Shown: positions 1 to 11,113, counted from the first letter of the stretch. The stretch is 64,000 nt of DNA from Willaertia magna (GCA_902984215.1 CADWAF010002106.1:62001-126000); one strand, 5' to 3'. The notes: a model not told the origin generated them from the sequence alone. Numbers and translations: made by a program.

Positions 1-1259
1 TAATCGCTATTTCTTTTTGTCTCAAACTTTAAAGGTTTTTGATAATAATCTTGTTGAAATAACTTTTTAGCTGCATATCTAAAAACTACTTCACAATACC
101 CTCCAGAACCATTTAACTCACTATTAGGATCTATCCAATCTAAAATTGGTATTTCATTATCAAGACTTTCATCCATCCTATCCTCTTTATTATTATTATC
201 CTTTTTAAATTCTAAAATATTATCTACTTTACATTTACATAACTTCTCTTTTAAATCCTTTCCACTTTCAATAGATAATTCTCTTTTTAATAACTCTACA
301 ATCTCACTACTTGTTAAAACCATATCAATCTTTTCATCTTTCTGAAAATCTGGTCTACTTGCCTCTAATTTCTTATCAAAACAAGGCATAACACTTACAT
401 GGAATATATTCTTAAAAGATGTAAATTTCTTAACTAACATTCCCATAATTTGTTGAGGTGATTTAACGGTAGAAATGTAAGGTAATATCTCTCCATGTGT
501 CTTCTCAGCATAACATATCCAACCAGGACAAGTACTAACAAATAATGGTAAATTAGTATTCTTCTTTTGATTTTCATTGTTCTTATTAAACTTTTCAATA
601 AATTCTTCACACATTTCAATTTGCGTTATTGTTCTAGAAAGTAAGGAAATGTCAAAAACGGCAATTGCTCCAAAATGTTGTTTAAAAAAGTAACTAAGAT
701 ACTCAAAACATTCTCTAATTGAAGAGATATTATAAAAAGAGGCAATAGAAGCTACACTTTGAGTACTTAATGAAATTATTAAATTTTCATATACATTTTG
801 TACTTGTTTGTTATTATTAATTATTTCTAAGAATTGGTCAATTGATTGTTGATTGACTAAAATACTTTCAGCACTTGTTATGCAACCTGAACATGCTAAA
901 CAATCGGAAAGTTCAATTTTTGATATTTTCTTTTCTTTTGGTTTTTGTACAATTACTTCTGATGGTTTCTCTTGATTCTTATTGTTTTTTTCTTCATCTA
1001 ATAATGGTTTTATGCAATCTACTCTGGACACTGGTAGAAAATCATCTAAGTCTGCTAATAATAAAGCAGTAGACATTTGTCCTAAATTTGATGATGTTTT
1101 AGTTTGATTATTTGATGTTATTCTGTTATTATTATCGGAAACGTTTCTTTCATTATTCACAATTCTTCTTTCATTTTGTTGTCTTTGTCTGGAACCTCTA
1201 CCGAGTGTATTATTGTTGTTGTTAGAGTTACCATTCAATAGTGCTTCTAAATCCTCCAT
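1..1259 (-). CDS. NAR1: NAR1/CIAO3 (NARFL), Fe-only hydrogenase-like cytosolic Fe-S assembly factor, 3' end cut by window edge
   Basis: I recognised this by translating the minus strand from the ATG at 1259; the frame stays open to base 1, so the C-terminus lies outside the window. Nar1/CIAO3 works in the cytosolic Fe-S assembly (CIA) machinery, linking the early scaffold to the CIA targeting complex. Four N-terminal cluster cysteines are visible at residues 82, 120, 123 and 126 (motif DCLACSGC). Hydrogenase-fold signatures follow: STCPGW, the KSPQQIMGML stretch, VMPCFDKK and, near the edge, GGYCEVVFRYAAKKLF. The first ~60 residues are an Asn/Arg-rich extension relative to yeast and human proteins, where the first cluster cysteine is near residue 20-24. 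No intron is visible in this part. The true hydrogenase alternative is unlikely because the DCLACSGC arrangement is typical of the CIA protein. The neighbour UBE2S ends about 190 bases upstream in the same orientation. Confidence 0.93.
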   Translation of the reverse strand, partial: MEDLEALLNGNSNNNNNTLGRGSRQRQQNERRIVNNERNVSDNNNRITSNNQTKTSSNLGQMSTALLLADLDDFLPVSRVDCIKPLLDEEKNNKNQEKPSEVIVQKPKEKKISKIELSDCLACSGCITSAESILVNQQSIDQFLEIINNNKQVQNVYENLIISLSTQSVASIASFYNISSIRECFEYLSYFFKQHFGAIAVFDISLLSRTITQIEMCEEFIEKFNKNNENQKKNTNLPLFVSTCPGWICYAEKTHGEILPYISTVKSPQQIMGMLVKKFTSFKNIFHVSVMPCFDKKLEASRPDFQKDEKIDMVLTSSEIVELLKRELSIESGKDLKEKLCKCKVDNILEFKKDNNNKEDRMDESLDNEIPILDWIDPNSELNGSGGYCEVVFRYAAKKLFQQDYYQKPLKFETKRNSD

Positions 1260-1445
1260 TTCTTTTTACAATCAATATTTAAAATCGTTGAAGAAGGGAA
1301 GTGAATTAATACACGCTTTCTTTTCAATGATTGAGTTGAAGAAGTTTGCTTTAAACATTTTTTCAAGAATCCAACAACGGAGATGCATTCAAGCGCTTTT
1401 ATTGCTATAATTCAAATGATTTGCTACAAACAAACCATTAATTTT

Positions 1446-2177
1446 TTACAATCTCTTTAAATTTACAGGTTTTTTAGCTTGTTGGGTCATTCCAGTAGAA
1501 GTTGCAGTAGTAGTTGTCTTTTTAACCAAAATTATCTTCTTTTGAGGTGCTACATTACTTGCATTTTCATTTACAACATTCTCCTTACTACATTCAGACA
1601 TTGTCTTTTCAACATTAACCTTTTCATTTACAATATTGTCTACATCCATTGGAGATGAATTAACAGAACTCACATTAACAACTTGATTTGGTTTTGCATA
1701 AATCTCTGTAAACATTTTAGCCTTACTAGAAAAAGCTTCATAATTATCTTGAATTAATCTTCCTGCCTCAGCGTTTAATGCACTATCAGGATTTGGTTCA
1801 ATCATTAAACATCTTATAACAAGTAAAATATGTCTTAAACCTAGGGTTGATTTCCAATCTCTCTTTAATGTATTAACACAAATATCTCCTTCCCTTGAAA
1901 CATTTGGGTGGAAGATTTTAGTTACAAAGTAACCTTTTGGAGGTTTATTTGGAAATTCTTCACAGAAAACTAATTTAATAGTAAATTTTCCTCCTTGGAA
2001 AGGTGTTCCTTGAGGACCGTCAATAGTAGCATATATTTCAGTTAAATTAGATAAGAGATCTTGTCCCGATTGGTCTTGAGTTAAAATCTCTACACCATCT
2101 AACTTGTTCTTTTGGATATCATAAACTTCTTTTGCTAAACGTTGTAAAACTTTTGGAGGAAGAAAAGTAGAACTCAT
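1446..2177 (-). CDS. UBE2S: UBE2S-type ubiquitin-conjugating enzyme E2
   Basis: A 243-residue E2 with a complete UBC fold in residues ~5-160. The HPN motif is at 90-92 (KIFHPNVSREGDIC) and the active-site Cys is residue 100. The sequences PPKGYFVTKIFHPNV, LKRDWKSTLG and NPDSALNAEAGRL match the UBE2S subfamily rather than other E2s. In animals UBE2S elongates K11-linked ubiquitin chains on substrates of the anaphase-promoting complex. After the catalytic core comes a ~80-residue low-complexity tail rich in Asn, Val, Lys and Thr, ending in NLKRL. Human UBE2S (222 aa) ends in LRRL, the tail that docks on the APC/C, so the tail tip appears conserved. The start at 2177 is the first ATG and places the UBC domain at the usual distance. 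The gene shares a ~200-bp divergent promoter with the nucleotidase gene; that promoter holds an E2F-like site. Confidence 0.93.
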   Translation of the reverse strand: MSSTFLPPKVLQRLAKEVYDIQKNKLDGVEILTQDQSGQDLLSNLTEIYATIDGPQGTPFQGGKFTIKLVFCEEFPNKPPKGYFVTKIFHPNVSREGDICVNTLKRDWKSTLGLRHILLVIRCLMIEPNPDSALNAEAGRLIQDNYEAFSSKAKMFTEIYAKPNQVVNVSSVNSSPMDVDNIVNEKVNVEKTMSECSKENVVNENASNVAPQKKIILVKKTTTTATSTGMTQQAKKPVNLKRL

Positions 2178-2373
2178 AATTATCTATATTATAAAATAAG
2201 GTTTTTTAAACAACAAGAAGAAATGGTGTTTTTTTTTAATATTTTAGTGTAACGTTTCACTGTTTAAATACCACCAACAAAAAATTTAACAGTTTTTGGC
2301 GGGATCGCCATGCCCTGTAAACACTAATTGGGGATTTGGAGAATTAAGAATTTGATTACTTTAAAAAAATAGC
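2178..2373. promoter_or_regulatory. Divergent promoter between UBE2S and nucleotidase, with E2F-like motif
   Basis: This 196-bp interval lies between two start codons. It contains TTTGGCGGGA at 2295-2304, a match to the E2F/DP consensus TTTGGCGGGA(A). The core also forms a short inverted repeat, GGCG-GGAT-CGCC at 2298-2309, which stands out as GC-rich in AT-rich DNA. A run of A precedes the nucleotidase ATG. That this site binds E2F, and which gene it serves, is inference. Confidence 0.4.
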
Positions 2374-4534
2374 ATGAAAAGTCTTTTACTTTTGTTTTTA
2401 ATTTCAAGCCTTGTTTTCCTAGTCAACTCCAACACTGTTTCTTCTTCTGATAAAATTAAATTTACATTACTTCATACAAGTGATTTACATTCACATTTTG
2501 AAGGAATAGGACCTGATATAACAATTACAAATAAAGAACAAAATACGATAGGTCATTACGCTAGATTATTAACTTTAATTAATAAAATTAGAGAAAATAA
2601 TAAAAATACTTTATTATTAGATAATGGTGATTGGTATATGGGTACTTTATTTCATACTTTAGCTATTTCATATTTATTTCCAAAAATTATTCCACCAGAA
2701 TTAGAATTTTTTCAGATTGCAAAATATGATGCAATTTTATTTGGCAATCATGAATTTGATGTTTTTAGGTAAGTCAAACTTCACTTTTTAGAAAATTACA
2801 AAAAATTTATAAAGTGAAGGATTAATTTCAATTTTAAGAAAAGCAAATAATAATTGGAAAGGATCAAATTTTTCTTTACCTTTAATCACATCTAATTTAG
2901 AGATTACAAAAAATATTGCTTTTTGTAATCAAGTTGAAACAGAATTTACACAAATCAATAAAGAGAAAAAAGAAGGATTATATTTCACTCCAAATTACAT
3001 AAAAACATTTAAAGATGATAATAATGGAAATGAACTAAAAATTGGAATGATTGGGGTGATGGGTCCAAGAAGTGCAATGATATCAATTGAGGGAAGATCT
3101 CCTTGCTTTCATTTTAAAGGATTTAATGATACGAATAGGGAGATTGAGATGAATCATTATGTCAATCATATTTATAGATTGGCAAAAGAATTAAAAGAAG
3201 AGAAAGGATGTCAGGTTGTTGTGGTAATGTCACATTCAGGAGAACCTGAAGATGAAGAGTTGGCAATGCTTTTATTGAAAAAAGAAGATAATCATGTCGT
3301 TGATATAATGTTATCAAGTCATACACATAATGTCTATTTTAAAAAGATTGTTACTAAAAGAAAGAAAAATAAGACTCAACAAAGTACAATTTACATTCAT
3401 CAAGCTGGACCATATGGTATAAATCTTGGTGTTTTACAGTTTGAATTTGATTTCATTAGAAATCAATTAAATTTATTGAATGAGAAGGTTAAAGTACCAA
3501 AAACTATAGTTGGCGTAGATTCAATTAATAGTAAAGATTTTGAAAGAGATCATTTAGGGCAAATTAATCCATCTACTTCACTTTTTCAAACTACTGGAAT
3601 TTGCTTTGACTGTATAAGTAATACAACCTTGTTGCCTGTACGTATTCCAATAACTGGAGAGATACCTCTTAATAATTATTATTTCATGAAAATTGAATTT
3701 TACAAACGTTTGATAAATGAGTTCATTTTAACAAATTCGAAATTTAAATATAAAAGTTTGTTGGGAAGTTTATCAATTAGTAATGTTTCAACTAAAACTG
3801 AAGTTGGAAATATATTTTCTGATTGTATTTTAGAACAAGTACGAAAACAGTCACAATCAATGCAATTACCGCCTATTCATGTATTTCTAATGCCTATAGA
3901 TTCAGTAAGAACTGATATTTCCACTTTAAAGAATTATAATGAAAGTCAAATACCTTTACAATTTTCAGATGTTTATAGAATATTTCCTCTTGGAAAGTTG
4001 AAGTATACAATAAGTAATCATAATCTACCAGGTGAAAAGTTAGAATTGTTTTATTTACCTTTTACTCAACTAAAAAGATTAATGGTTATTTCACAGATAC
4101 TTTCAGATTCATTTCTTACACCAATATTAAATTTATATATGTTATCAATGTCACATTCATCCAACATTAAATATAAGGTTAGAAGTTGGGGCATTCCAAT
4201 GGTATTTGAAGATAAATTGACTTCACAAGAAGAAAAAACCTTAAACTACTTTTGGAAAACTTTACGTCACATTAAAAATTCAGTTGCTAGATATTATGAT
4301 TTTACAATAGACAATAAGAATGAAACTGAAATTAATAATGTTGGAGTTTTAGTACCAGGCTGGCTAATTAGATTTTTGAAAAAAGTTTCAACTTACTCAA
4401 TGGGATTTCTAAATTTTGAATTAAAAGATCAATACGGAAAAACGATCACAAGTGTGAACGAGAGTATCAACGTTGTGCCTTTCATAGAATATACATTAGT
4501 TTCAGAATGTTTGGCAGAAAAGAAGGTTTTGTAA
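2374..4534 (+). CDS. Secreted 5'-nucleotidase/UshA-like calcineurin-type phosphoesterase
   Basis: Two exons, 2374-2768 and 2839-4534, separated by a 70-nt GTAAGT..AG intron in phase 2; the mature reading is 696 residues. The N-terminus (MKSLLLLFLISSLVFLVNS) is a clear signal peptide. Metallophosphoesterase motifs follow in order: HTSDLHSHF (metal-binding DxH), DNGDWYMGT (GD), GNHEFD, then MSHSGEPED and SSHTHN (the two His motifs). The family GHTH appears here as SHTH. The C-terminal half resembles the 5'-nucleotidase C domain (EVGNIFSDCILEQVR). The family hydrolyses nucleotide monophosphates or related phosphoesters with two metal ions, usually outside the cell or in a lumenal compartment. 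There is no hydrophobic C-terminus, so secretion or lysosomal targeting is more likely than membrane anchoring. The exact substrate cannot be read from the sequence. The stop codon lies only 5 bp from the convergent neighbour's stop. Confidence 0.85.
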
Positions 4535-4539
4535 ATTAA

Positions 4540-7500
4540 TTATCTGCTGCTTTTCCTGGAGCTAATTCTACGATCATTAAAATCTGGTGTGGTGAGTTCT
4601 AAATTATTTTCTTCCTCTGTTATAGTATACAATCCTTTCGAGAATTCCTCTTCCAAAATTTTTTTCTTCTTTTCTTCCCATTTGCGCTTTGTGTCTTCTT
4701 GGTGTTTGAGCATTCTCTCAAGCATTGAGGGAGCCCCCAACTTTTTGGTGGTGGTGTTAGAGGGATTGGTTGTCACAGTGGAGGGTGCGGTTTTTGGCTT
4801 GTTGACGACAGGAGGTCTAGTGGATGAAAAAGAAGGTCTTCTGGATGAAACACCTGAAGAGGCATCGTTATGCATTGTCTTACTTCTGTATCTAAACTGC
4901 TTGACATTGCCGTATACTTTCAATAATAACCCCACCATTGATTTCAATAAACGATAAGGATTTCTTCTAGCTTTAAATTCGTCAGTGGTATCCTCTATAG
5001 ATAAATTTGTTTGTTCTCTTACAACTTCTCTCGTTGATCCAAACTTCACTTTGTTGTTTTTACCATTGGTAGATTTTTCTGTGGGTGTTTCTCTTGGGGA
5101 AGTAATGGGACTTGTACTATTTTCTTCCTTTTTCTTATTTAATTTTAATAAGGCTCTTTCAATTTTTCTATTCAACTTTACCCAATCATTTAAAAAATCT
5201 TCATCTGTATATCTCACTCCTTCTTTTATACTTGTAAAGTTACTAATCAGACCAACATATTTTCTTATTCTTTTATGCATTAAAAATATTTGTTCCAGTA
5301 ATTTATCATTTTCCATAGTTATTATGTGTATGATATATTTAAGCTCATCAGAGTCATCTATTTCATCAATTTCTTTTAAAAAGTCATTTGCTGACTTAAT
5401 TTCTTCGGTATTTCCTTTAAAAATACTTATGGAGGTAACATCACAGTTAGAATCTATTTCAGATATTTCTTCTCTTAAGTTTTCTTGGGTATCAGTTCCT
5501 ACATCCCTTTCTCTAGACATTTTAGATTTAACTGATCTTAATCTTTTAATTTCCATTGTTAATTTCATTAATTCTGCCTCTGCTTTTTCTCTTTCCATAA
5601 GCCATTTTCTTTTTTCTGCAGAAAGTAATTTCTGTTCTATGTCTACCTTTCTGGTTGTTTCTTCTTGAGGAGGTAATCTCTTTTGTACACTATTTCTCCT
5701 ACTATGAGCACTATGAACACTAATCCCAGAAGATGGTCTAGAAGGTTTAAGATTAGGCGATAATCTTCCTTGTACATCCTCAACAAACCTTAAGGTAAAA
5801 TCAGAGGCGTCACTAAGGCTGTCTTCATATTCAATATCGTTTTTTACTAAAATTCCTTTTAGTTTCTCTGTTTCTGCGTGTAAATTTTCTACTAGGTCAA
5901 TTTGTGACAGATATTTCTGTTCCAGAGTATTTTGTTCTATTTCAAATCTTTTTTCAAATTTATAGATTTTTTCTAGATCAGCTTCTCCAAAGTTGTAGGA
6001 TTTTAATGCTTCTTGTAAGGTATCTAGTTTTATAATGGGAGAATTAACGTTTGAGTCTATTTCAGTAAGAAATTTTGTTCCTTCATCCAGGGGAGGGGTA
6101 GATGGTGGACTCAAATTACCTACCACAATACCTACTTTTACATCCTCATCACTTTTTTTCTTCTTAAGAATAGAGTTTCCCCTTGTTCTATTTCTTTTAT
6201 CGTTATCTACACCATTAGATACTTTTCTAGGAGGTGTTTTTGACTCTCTTCCTTGTTTCTTTTGTTGCTCTATTGTTTTCAATCCAGTTCCTGAAGACTT
6301 TTTTTCAAGAGTTTTCTTTTGTTCAGTTGGTTCTATGGAATCGTTTTGAATGTTTTCACTTTCATTCTTATCAACAATATCTTTTACTTCTGAAACTTCT
6401 GTTACCTCAACTATCTCTTTTATAGGGGTAGTAGGTGTTGTAATAGTTGAATCATTAGAACTGTCACTTATTTCCTCTGAATCAGTCAAGATTTTGGTAA
6501 TTTCTTTCTCTACGTCTTCTACAGTTTCTTGTTTTACACTTTCTGGCTTTCCTGTTAATATATATTGAATATCTACTGCGTTTTTGATTTCCTCACTTTT
6601 AAGTCTTTCTATTATTCCCTCAACTAATTTCACAGAACTACCATATCTTTTTAATAATTTTTTATTCTCTTCTATGTGATGCTTTTCTTTTTCAACTAAG
6701 TGTTCAATAGTTTTTTCTTTCTCTTGTATCAATTGTTTCATTAATTGAACACCAAAACTAGTTCCATCTAATCCAGCTATTGTTCCACCAATTTCTTTTT
6801 CTATTTTCTTTAATTTTTCATTTACCTTTTGTAAAAAAATTTTTCTGTTTTCTTCGTTTTTTAATTCCTCTGCCCCCACATCTAATATAGAGATCTTCAT
6901 AGTCTTATATTCATAAAATATTGTTTTTAACCTTTCTATTGATTCAGTTATAGAATTTTTGACATCATTTAAGGGTTCTAATAAATTTTGTTCTTTTGAA
7001 TTCAAGATTGCTTCTATTTCCCTTAATTCTTCTTTGTCTTCAACTAATATATTTGAATCTTCATCATGCAATCTTATCCAATCCATAATACCCTTTAAAA
7101 TTTTAAATCTACTACTATATCTTTGATCTAAATCCTTTGTAACTTCTTCAATCCTAAATTTTGTTTGATTGACAACACCTAATCTATCAGCTTGTTCCTT
7201 AAATACCAGTTCAGAAATATCTTCAGCGCTCAATATATTTATTTCGTTATTTTCATTCTGAGAAACTTCATAATCTCTTAATAATTCATCTATCCTCGCT
7301 AGTCCCATAGAAAGTTTTTCTGCTTTAACTTGTCTGCTTCTAATCTTTTCATTAATTTTCTTTTTTTTCAATTTCTTATAAACTGAAGGTAGTAAATCTT
7401 TTGTTCCAGTAACAAGACTTAATTCCTCCATAACTTTCTTTTCAATTTTCTCATACTCCGCCTTGGATATTTTGTCTGGTGTAGGTACTTCAATTCCTGA

Positions 7501-8019
7501 TTGATCTAGTATTGTTTTTAACATTTCTGATTTTGCAGAGTATCTAGAAACACTAGAAGAGGAATCTCCTACTATTATTACCTTACCAAACTTTAAGGAA
7601 TCTTCTTCTTTATTATTTGAAAAGGTTCTTATCCTTACAGCACCCGATATGACGGAGGAACTGTTATTTCCTCTAATAATTTCTGATTCCTTTTCACTAC
7701 AATTATCTTCCATGTCTTCCATTAAAGAATTAAAGGATAGAGCTGAAGCACCTCCTCTTGCTAGAGAAATGGAGGCTCTTTTAGAGTGAATACTAGGTAA
7801 ATTCTTTGTCTCAAGGCCCTCCATTTCTTCTTCCCTTATAACTTTTGTAGGTTCCTCAGTTTGAGGTGTTGCAATTGGGGAACCCAAAAAACCATTATTG
7901 CTATCCAAACTTGAATAAGAAAACTTATCCAAATCAACAGAACCCCTTCTACTAAATAATAGAGGGGATGGACTCTTTGCTGTATTTCTATGACTTGGAG
8001 AAAACAACTGTTGTTTCAT
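4540..8019 (-). CDS. Large coiled-coil protein of unknown function
   Basis: A single-exon 1159-residue protein that I do not recognise. The first ~130 residues are Ser-rich with basic S/T-P sites (for example SPSPLLFSRRGSVDL), which look like phosphorylation targets. Long Lys/Glu-rich heptad-like segments cover much of ~165-480 and ~690-960, separated by an acidic Ser/Thr-rich linker and a basic Arg/Lys-rich patch. The last ~150 residues include a basic stretch (FKARRNPYRLLKSMV), a Ser/Thr/Pro-rich linker and a final charged helix. There is no signal peptide, membrane segment or catalytic motif. A cytoskeletal or scaffold role is only a guess from composition. It ends 5 bp from the convergent nucleotidase gene. 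Long open frames on the opposite strand inside this gene are antisense shadows. Confidence 0.8.
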   Translation of the reverse strand: MKQQLFSPSHRNTAKSPSPLLFSRRGSVDLDKFSYSSLDSNNGFLGSPIATPQTEEPTKVIREEEMEGLETKNLPSIHSKRASISLARGGASALSFNSLMEDMEDNCSEKESEIIRGNNSSSVISGAVRIRTFSNNKEEDSLKFGKVIIVGDSSSSVSRYSAKSEMLKTILDQSGIEVPTPDKISKAEYEKIEKKVMEELSLVTGTKDLLPSVYKKLKKKKINEKIRSRQVKAEKLSMGLARIDELLRDYEVSQNENNEINILSAEDISELVFKEQADRLGVVNQTKFRIEEVTKDLDQRYSSRFKILKGIMDWIRLHDEDSNILVEDKEELREIEAILNSKEQNLLEPLNDVKNSITESIERLKTIFYEYKTMKISILDVGAEELKNEENRKIFLQKVNEKLKKIEKEIGGTIAGLDGTSFGVQLMKQLIQEKEKTIEHLVEKEKHHIEENKKLLKRYGSSVKLVEGIIERLKSEEIKNAVDIQYILTGKPESVKQETVEDVEKEITKILTDSEEISDSSNDSTITTPTTPIKEIVEVTEVSEVKDIVDKNESENIQNDSIEPTEQKKTLEKKSSGTGLKTIEQQKKQGRESKTPPRKVSNGVDNDKRNRTRGNSILKKKKSDEDVKVGIVVGNLSPPSTPPLDEGTKFLTEIDSNVNSPIIKLDTLQEALKSYNFGEADLEKIYKFEKRFEIEQNTLEQKYLSQIDLVENLHAETEKLKGILVKNDIEYEDSLSDASDFTLRFVEDVQGRLSPNLKPSRPSSGISVHSAHSRRNSVQKRLPPQEETTRKVDIEQKLLSAEKRKWLMEREKAEAELMKLTMEIKRLRSVKSKMSRERDVGTDTQENLREEISEIDSNCDVTSISIFKGNTEEIKSANDFLKEIDEIDDSDELKYIIHIITMENDKLLEQIFLMHKRIRKYVGLISNFTSIKEGVRYTDEDFLNDWVKLNRKIERALLKLNKKKEENSTSPITSPRETPTEKSTNGKNNKVKFGSTREVVREQTNLSIEDTTDEFKARRNPYRLLKSMVGLLLKVYGNVKQFRYRSKTMHNDASSGVSSRRPSFSSTRPPVVNKPKTAPSTVTTNPSNTTTKKLGAPSMLERMLKHQEDTKRKWEEKKKKILEEEFSKGLYTITEEENNLELTTPDFNDRRISSRKSSR

Positions 8020-8304
8020 CTATATACATTTATAAATTAATTATAGTACAATTATTATTATTATTTAAATCCTAAAAATCAAAATTACTTGGTTTTATCC
8101 GTTCCGTTCACCAAGTTAGTTATTCTTTAAGGCTATATTCTTGTTAATAAAAAATTTTTAAATCTTTTATTGCTTCTATTCCAATTTTTTAATCTATATT
8201 ATTATAGCTAGCACTTTCTAGACATAAAGGTAACTTAATTCCTTAAAAAAGTTGTCTTTAACGCCTGTAGTCAAAATCTAACTTCTGTTTAAGGCGCGAT
8301 ACTG

Positions 8305-11113
8305 TTATTTGTTAGGAAGTGTCAATTTTCTTCTTCTGGTAACGTTTGGAGATTGTACTGCTTGATCAATAAGATCGTCTTCATTCATTACACTTGAGAA
8401 AGTATTAGAAAATAATCCACCCCTTGGTGTAGTTGTTGTTGAATTATTTCCTCTAGGTGTACTATTTGCTGATGAAGAATTAGAAGAAGTAGGAGTGTCT
8501 ATTTGATATTTGCCATCTTTCTTTTTTACTTTTGGTGTATGTTGTTTCAATAAGGAAGAAATAGAAGGGGTACTGCTATTATTGTCAAATGAAAAAGTAT
8601 CTTCTTCATTACGTTTAGTAGGGGTAGTGGTAATATCAAATAATTGATAAATATCTTCTTTAGATTTTGAGGCTACTGTTGGTACAAATGTTGTTTTGCT
8701 TCTTCCCCTTAATGCTCCATATCCCTCTAAATTTGGTGACAATGTATTTTGATTAGAAGAGTTAACATTAGGTGAAGTTTCAAAGAGACTATTTGATCTT
8801 TTGTGACCTACTTTCTTAAGAGGAGTATTTGGTAAAGGTGGTAAAACTAAAGGAGGAGGTATCACTAGTATTGATGGTGTGTCATCTACTAATTGTAATT
8901 TCTTTAACACTTGTTCAACCTCTTTTTGTCTGTTATTCTTTATAATTTCTATTCTTTCGTTTAATAATCTTGATAGATTTCCTTCAAATTCACTTGAACA
9001 TTTGATATTTAAATTTCCCTTTTCAAACCCAACGTGATAGTCATGTGAAAAATCTTTTGGATTTGGAGCTTGAATTTTTAAATCTTTTGGATCTTTAGGT
9101 AATAATATAGAGCCATGATGATGTACATATTCTGAATGATTTGTTGAAGTGCTAGTAGTTGTATTAGTATTTACATTATTCGTTAGATTGACAGTTGTAT
9201 TTGTTAATACAGTTGACTTTGTAGATTCACTTGCTCTTCTAATAAAATTTGAAAAGAAATTAGTTCCTTTTGAATTTGATCGTTTAAGATTATTATTATT
9301 ATTATTGGTATTATTATTAGTTATATTTGGTGGTACCATCTCACTCGTTGGGGAAGGTATTTCGTCTACAGCCATAAATACATTTGATTGATGTTGTGAC
9401 GATTGATTATTATTACAATCTTCATCATTTATATCTCCTACTGTATATCTTCTTGGAGGTAATGGGGGTAGTTCATCACGATTGTTATCAGAAGCAAATA
9501 TTGAATCCAAATTGCTTGTAAGAAAAGAAGGTGATTTTCTCTTTGTTGTACTAATCAAATTACCAGTCACGGTTGTAACCATCGCATTACCTTGTTGATT
9601 ATTATTAACAATACTATTATTGTCTACTCTTACAATTGAATTTCTTTCATTATTTAAATTATTAAAATCTATTTGTTTCTTTTTTGGAACTTTTGGTCTT
9701 AAAACTTGATCTAAATTTTCAGGTATTTTCTCTCCCAAAAATACAAAACAATTTCTTAAAACAATTTTTAAAGGATTTGAATCATTTAAATATCTAACTT
9801 TTTCTATTTCTAATAGTAAATCATTTATTCTATTACGTTCACTAGTTAAATCGTTTTTTAATTTAATATTTAATTGATTAATGACATGATTGATTGCTTC
9901 ATTTAATTTAATATATTTTTGTAAAATTGATGAATTTAAAATATCAATTGCTTTAGGTCTTGTTTCTCTTTTTTTACTTAACATTTTAACAATTAATTCA
10001 ATTAACTGATATTCTTCTTCATATCTATTTAACATATCATTAATTAATGTACCTTCTTGTCTTAAACTAACTATTCTTTCCACTTGTTTACTTTTTAAAG
10101 TTAACAATTCATATAATACACATCCTATTAACACATTATTTAATTTAAATATTTAAATATTAATACTTACCTAATGACCAAATATCAGTTTCAGATCCAT
10201 ATTCTTGATGATTTGCAATTTCTATAAATATTATTAAATAAATAAATATTAAAATAAATAAACTAACCTGGTGACCAATAATTTAAAGTTCCAACTTGAG
10301 AGAAATTTCCATGACTCTTTTCATCATGTTGAATAACTTTAGCAAGACCAAAATCACCTAAAACTATTTTACATTTAAATTCATTAGTTTCTTCTAAAAA
10401 TATATTTTCGGGTTTTATATCTCTATGTATGATATGTTTAGAATGAATAAAATTTAAAACATTTGACATTTGATATAAAAAACAATAAATCCACTAAAAT
10501 GTATTTTAAAATATTTTAAATATTTTTTATAAAATTATTGTAAACTTACATGTATTGAAATTTTCTTTAAATTATTTTGTTGATAATTTTCAATAAATTT
10601 TCTTAAATCACCATTACTATAATATTTCATTGTAAATAATACACCTGGTTGTAAATTAGATTTTAATTCATAAAAATGATAAACTTTAATAATATTTTCA
10701 TGTCCTAAATGTTTAATTAATTGATATTCTTCTTTTAATTTTGGTATATCTCTATCGGATGATACAGAAACCATTTTAATTGCAATTTCTTCTTCTTCAT
10801 TATTTATTTGTTGTAAAGAATTTAATTGTTGTTGTTGACAAAGATAAACGGCACCAAAAAATCCTCTACCTAATTGTTTTTTAATATGATACAAAAATTT
10901 AATGTTTGATGAATTTTTATTAAATATTGAAATGGTACTTGAATAAACATCTATCACTGCTTGTAATGGTTTATTTTCCTCTTCATTATTATTTTGATCA
11001 TTGACAGGTAGTAGTGGTGGAGAAGAAGGAGTAATTTGTGTTGTTGACATTTTGTCATGATTATTCATGAACGGATCGTTATTTGAAGAAGAATTTTGAA
11101 TATTTTCCATCAT
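8305..11113 (-). CDS. Serine/threonine protein kinase with long disordered tail
   Basis: Four exons reconstructed from GT..AG borders: 11113-10550, 10493-10268, 10221-10171 (51 nt) and 10124-8305, giving 886 residues. Splicing restores an unbroken kinase domain at ~75-340. Visible motifs are the glycine loop GRGFFGAV (82-89), the ATP lysine AIKM (K113), HRDIKPEN (HRD 211-213), DFGLAK (235-240) and an APE-like SPEIA reached through the second splice, then DIWSLGCVLYELL. All key catalytic residues are present, so it should be active. The overall pattern resembles NEK-like kinases, but the subfamily is not certain. The C-terminal ~500 residues are Asn/Ser/Thr-rich and disordered, with S/T-P sites and basic stretches, and probably serve regulation or docking. 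All introns fall in the kinase domain and are 46-56 nt. Confidence 0.88.

Noticed and set aside
4985..5668. Long plus-strand ORF inside the coiled-coil gene
   Set aside because: Hydrophobic Ser/Phe/Leu translation is the antisense of Glu/Lys-rich coiled coil; a shadow. The same applies to plus-strand frames at 4589, 6035 and 6234 and to the minus-strand frame 44648-45469.
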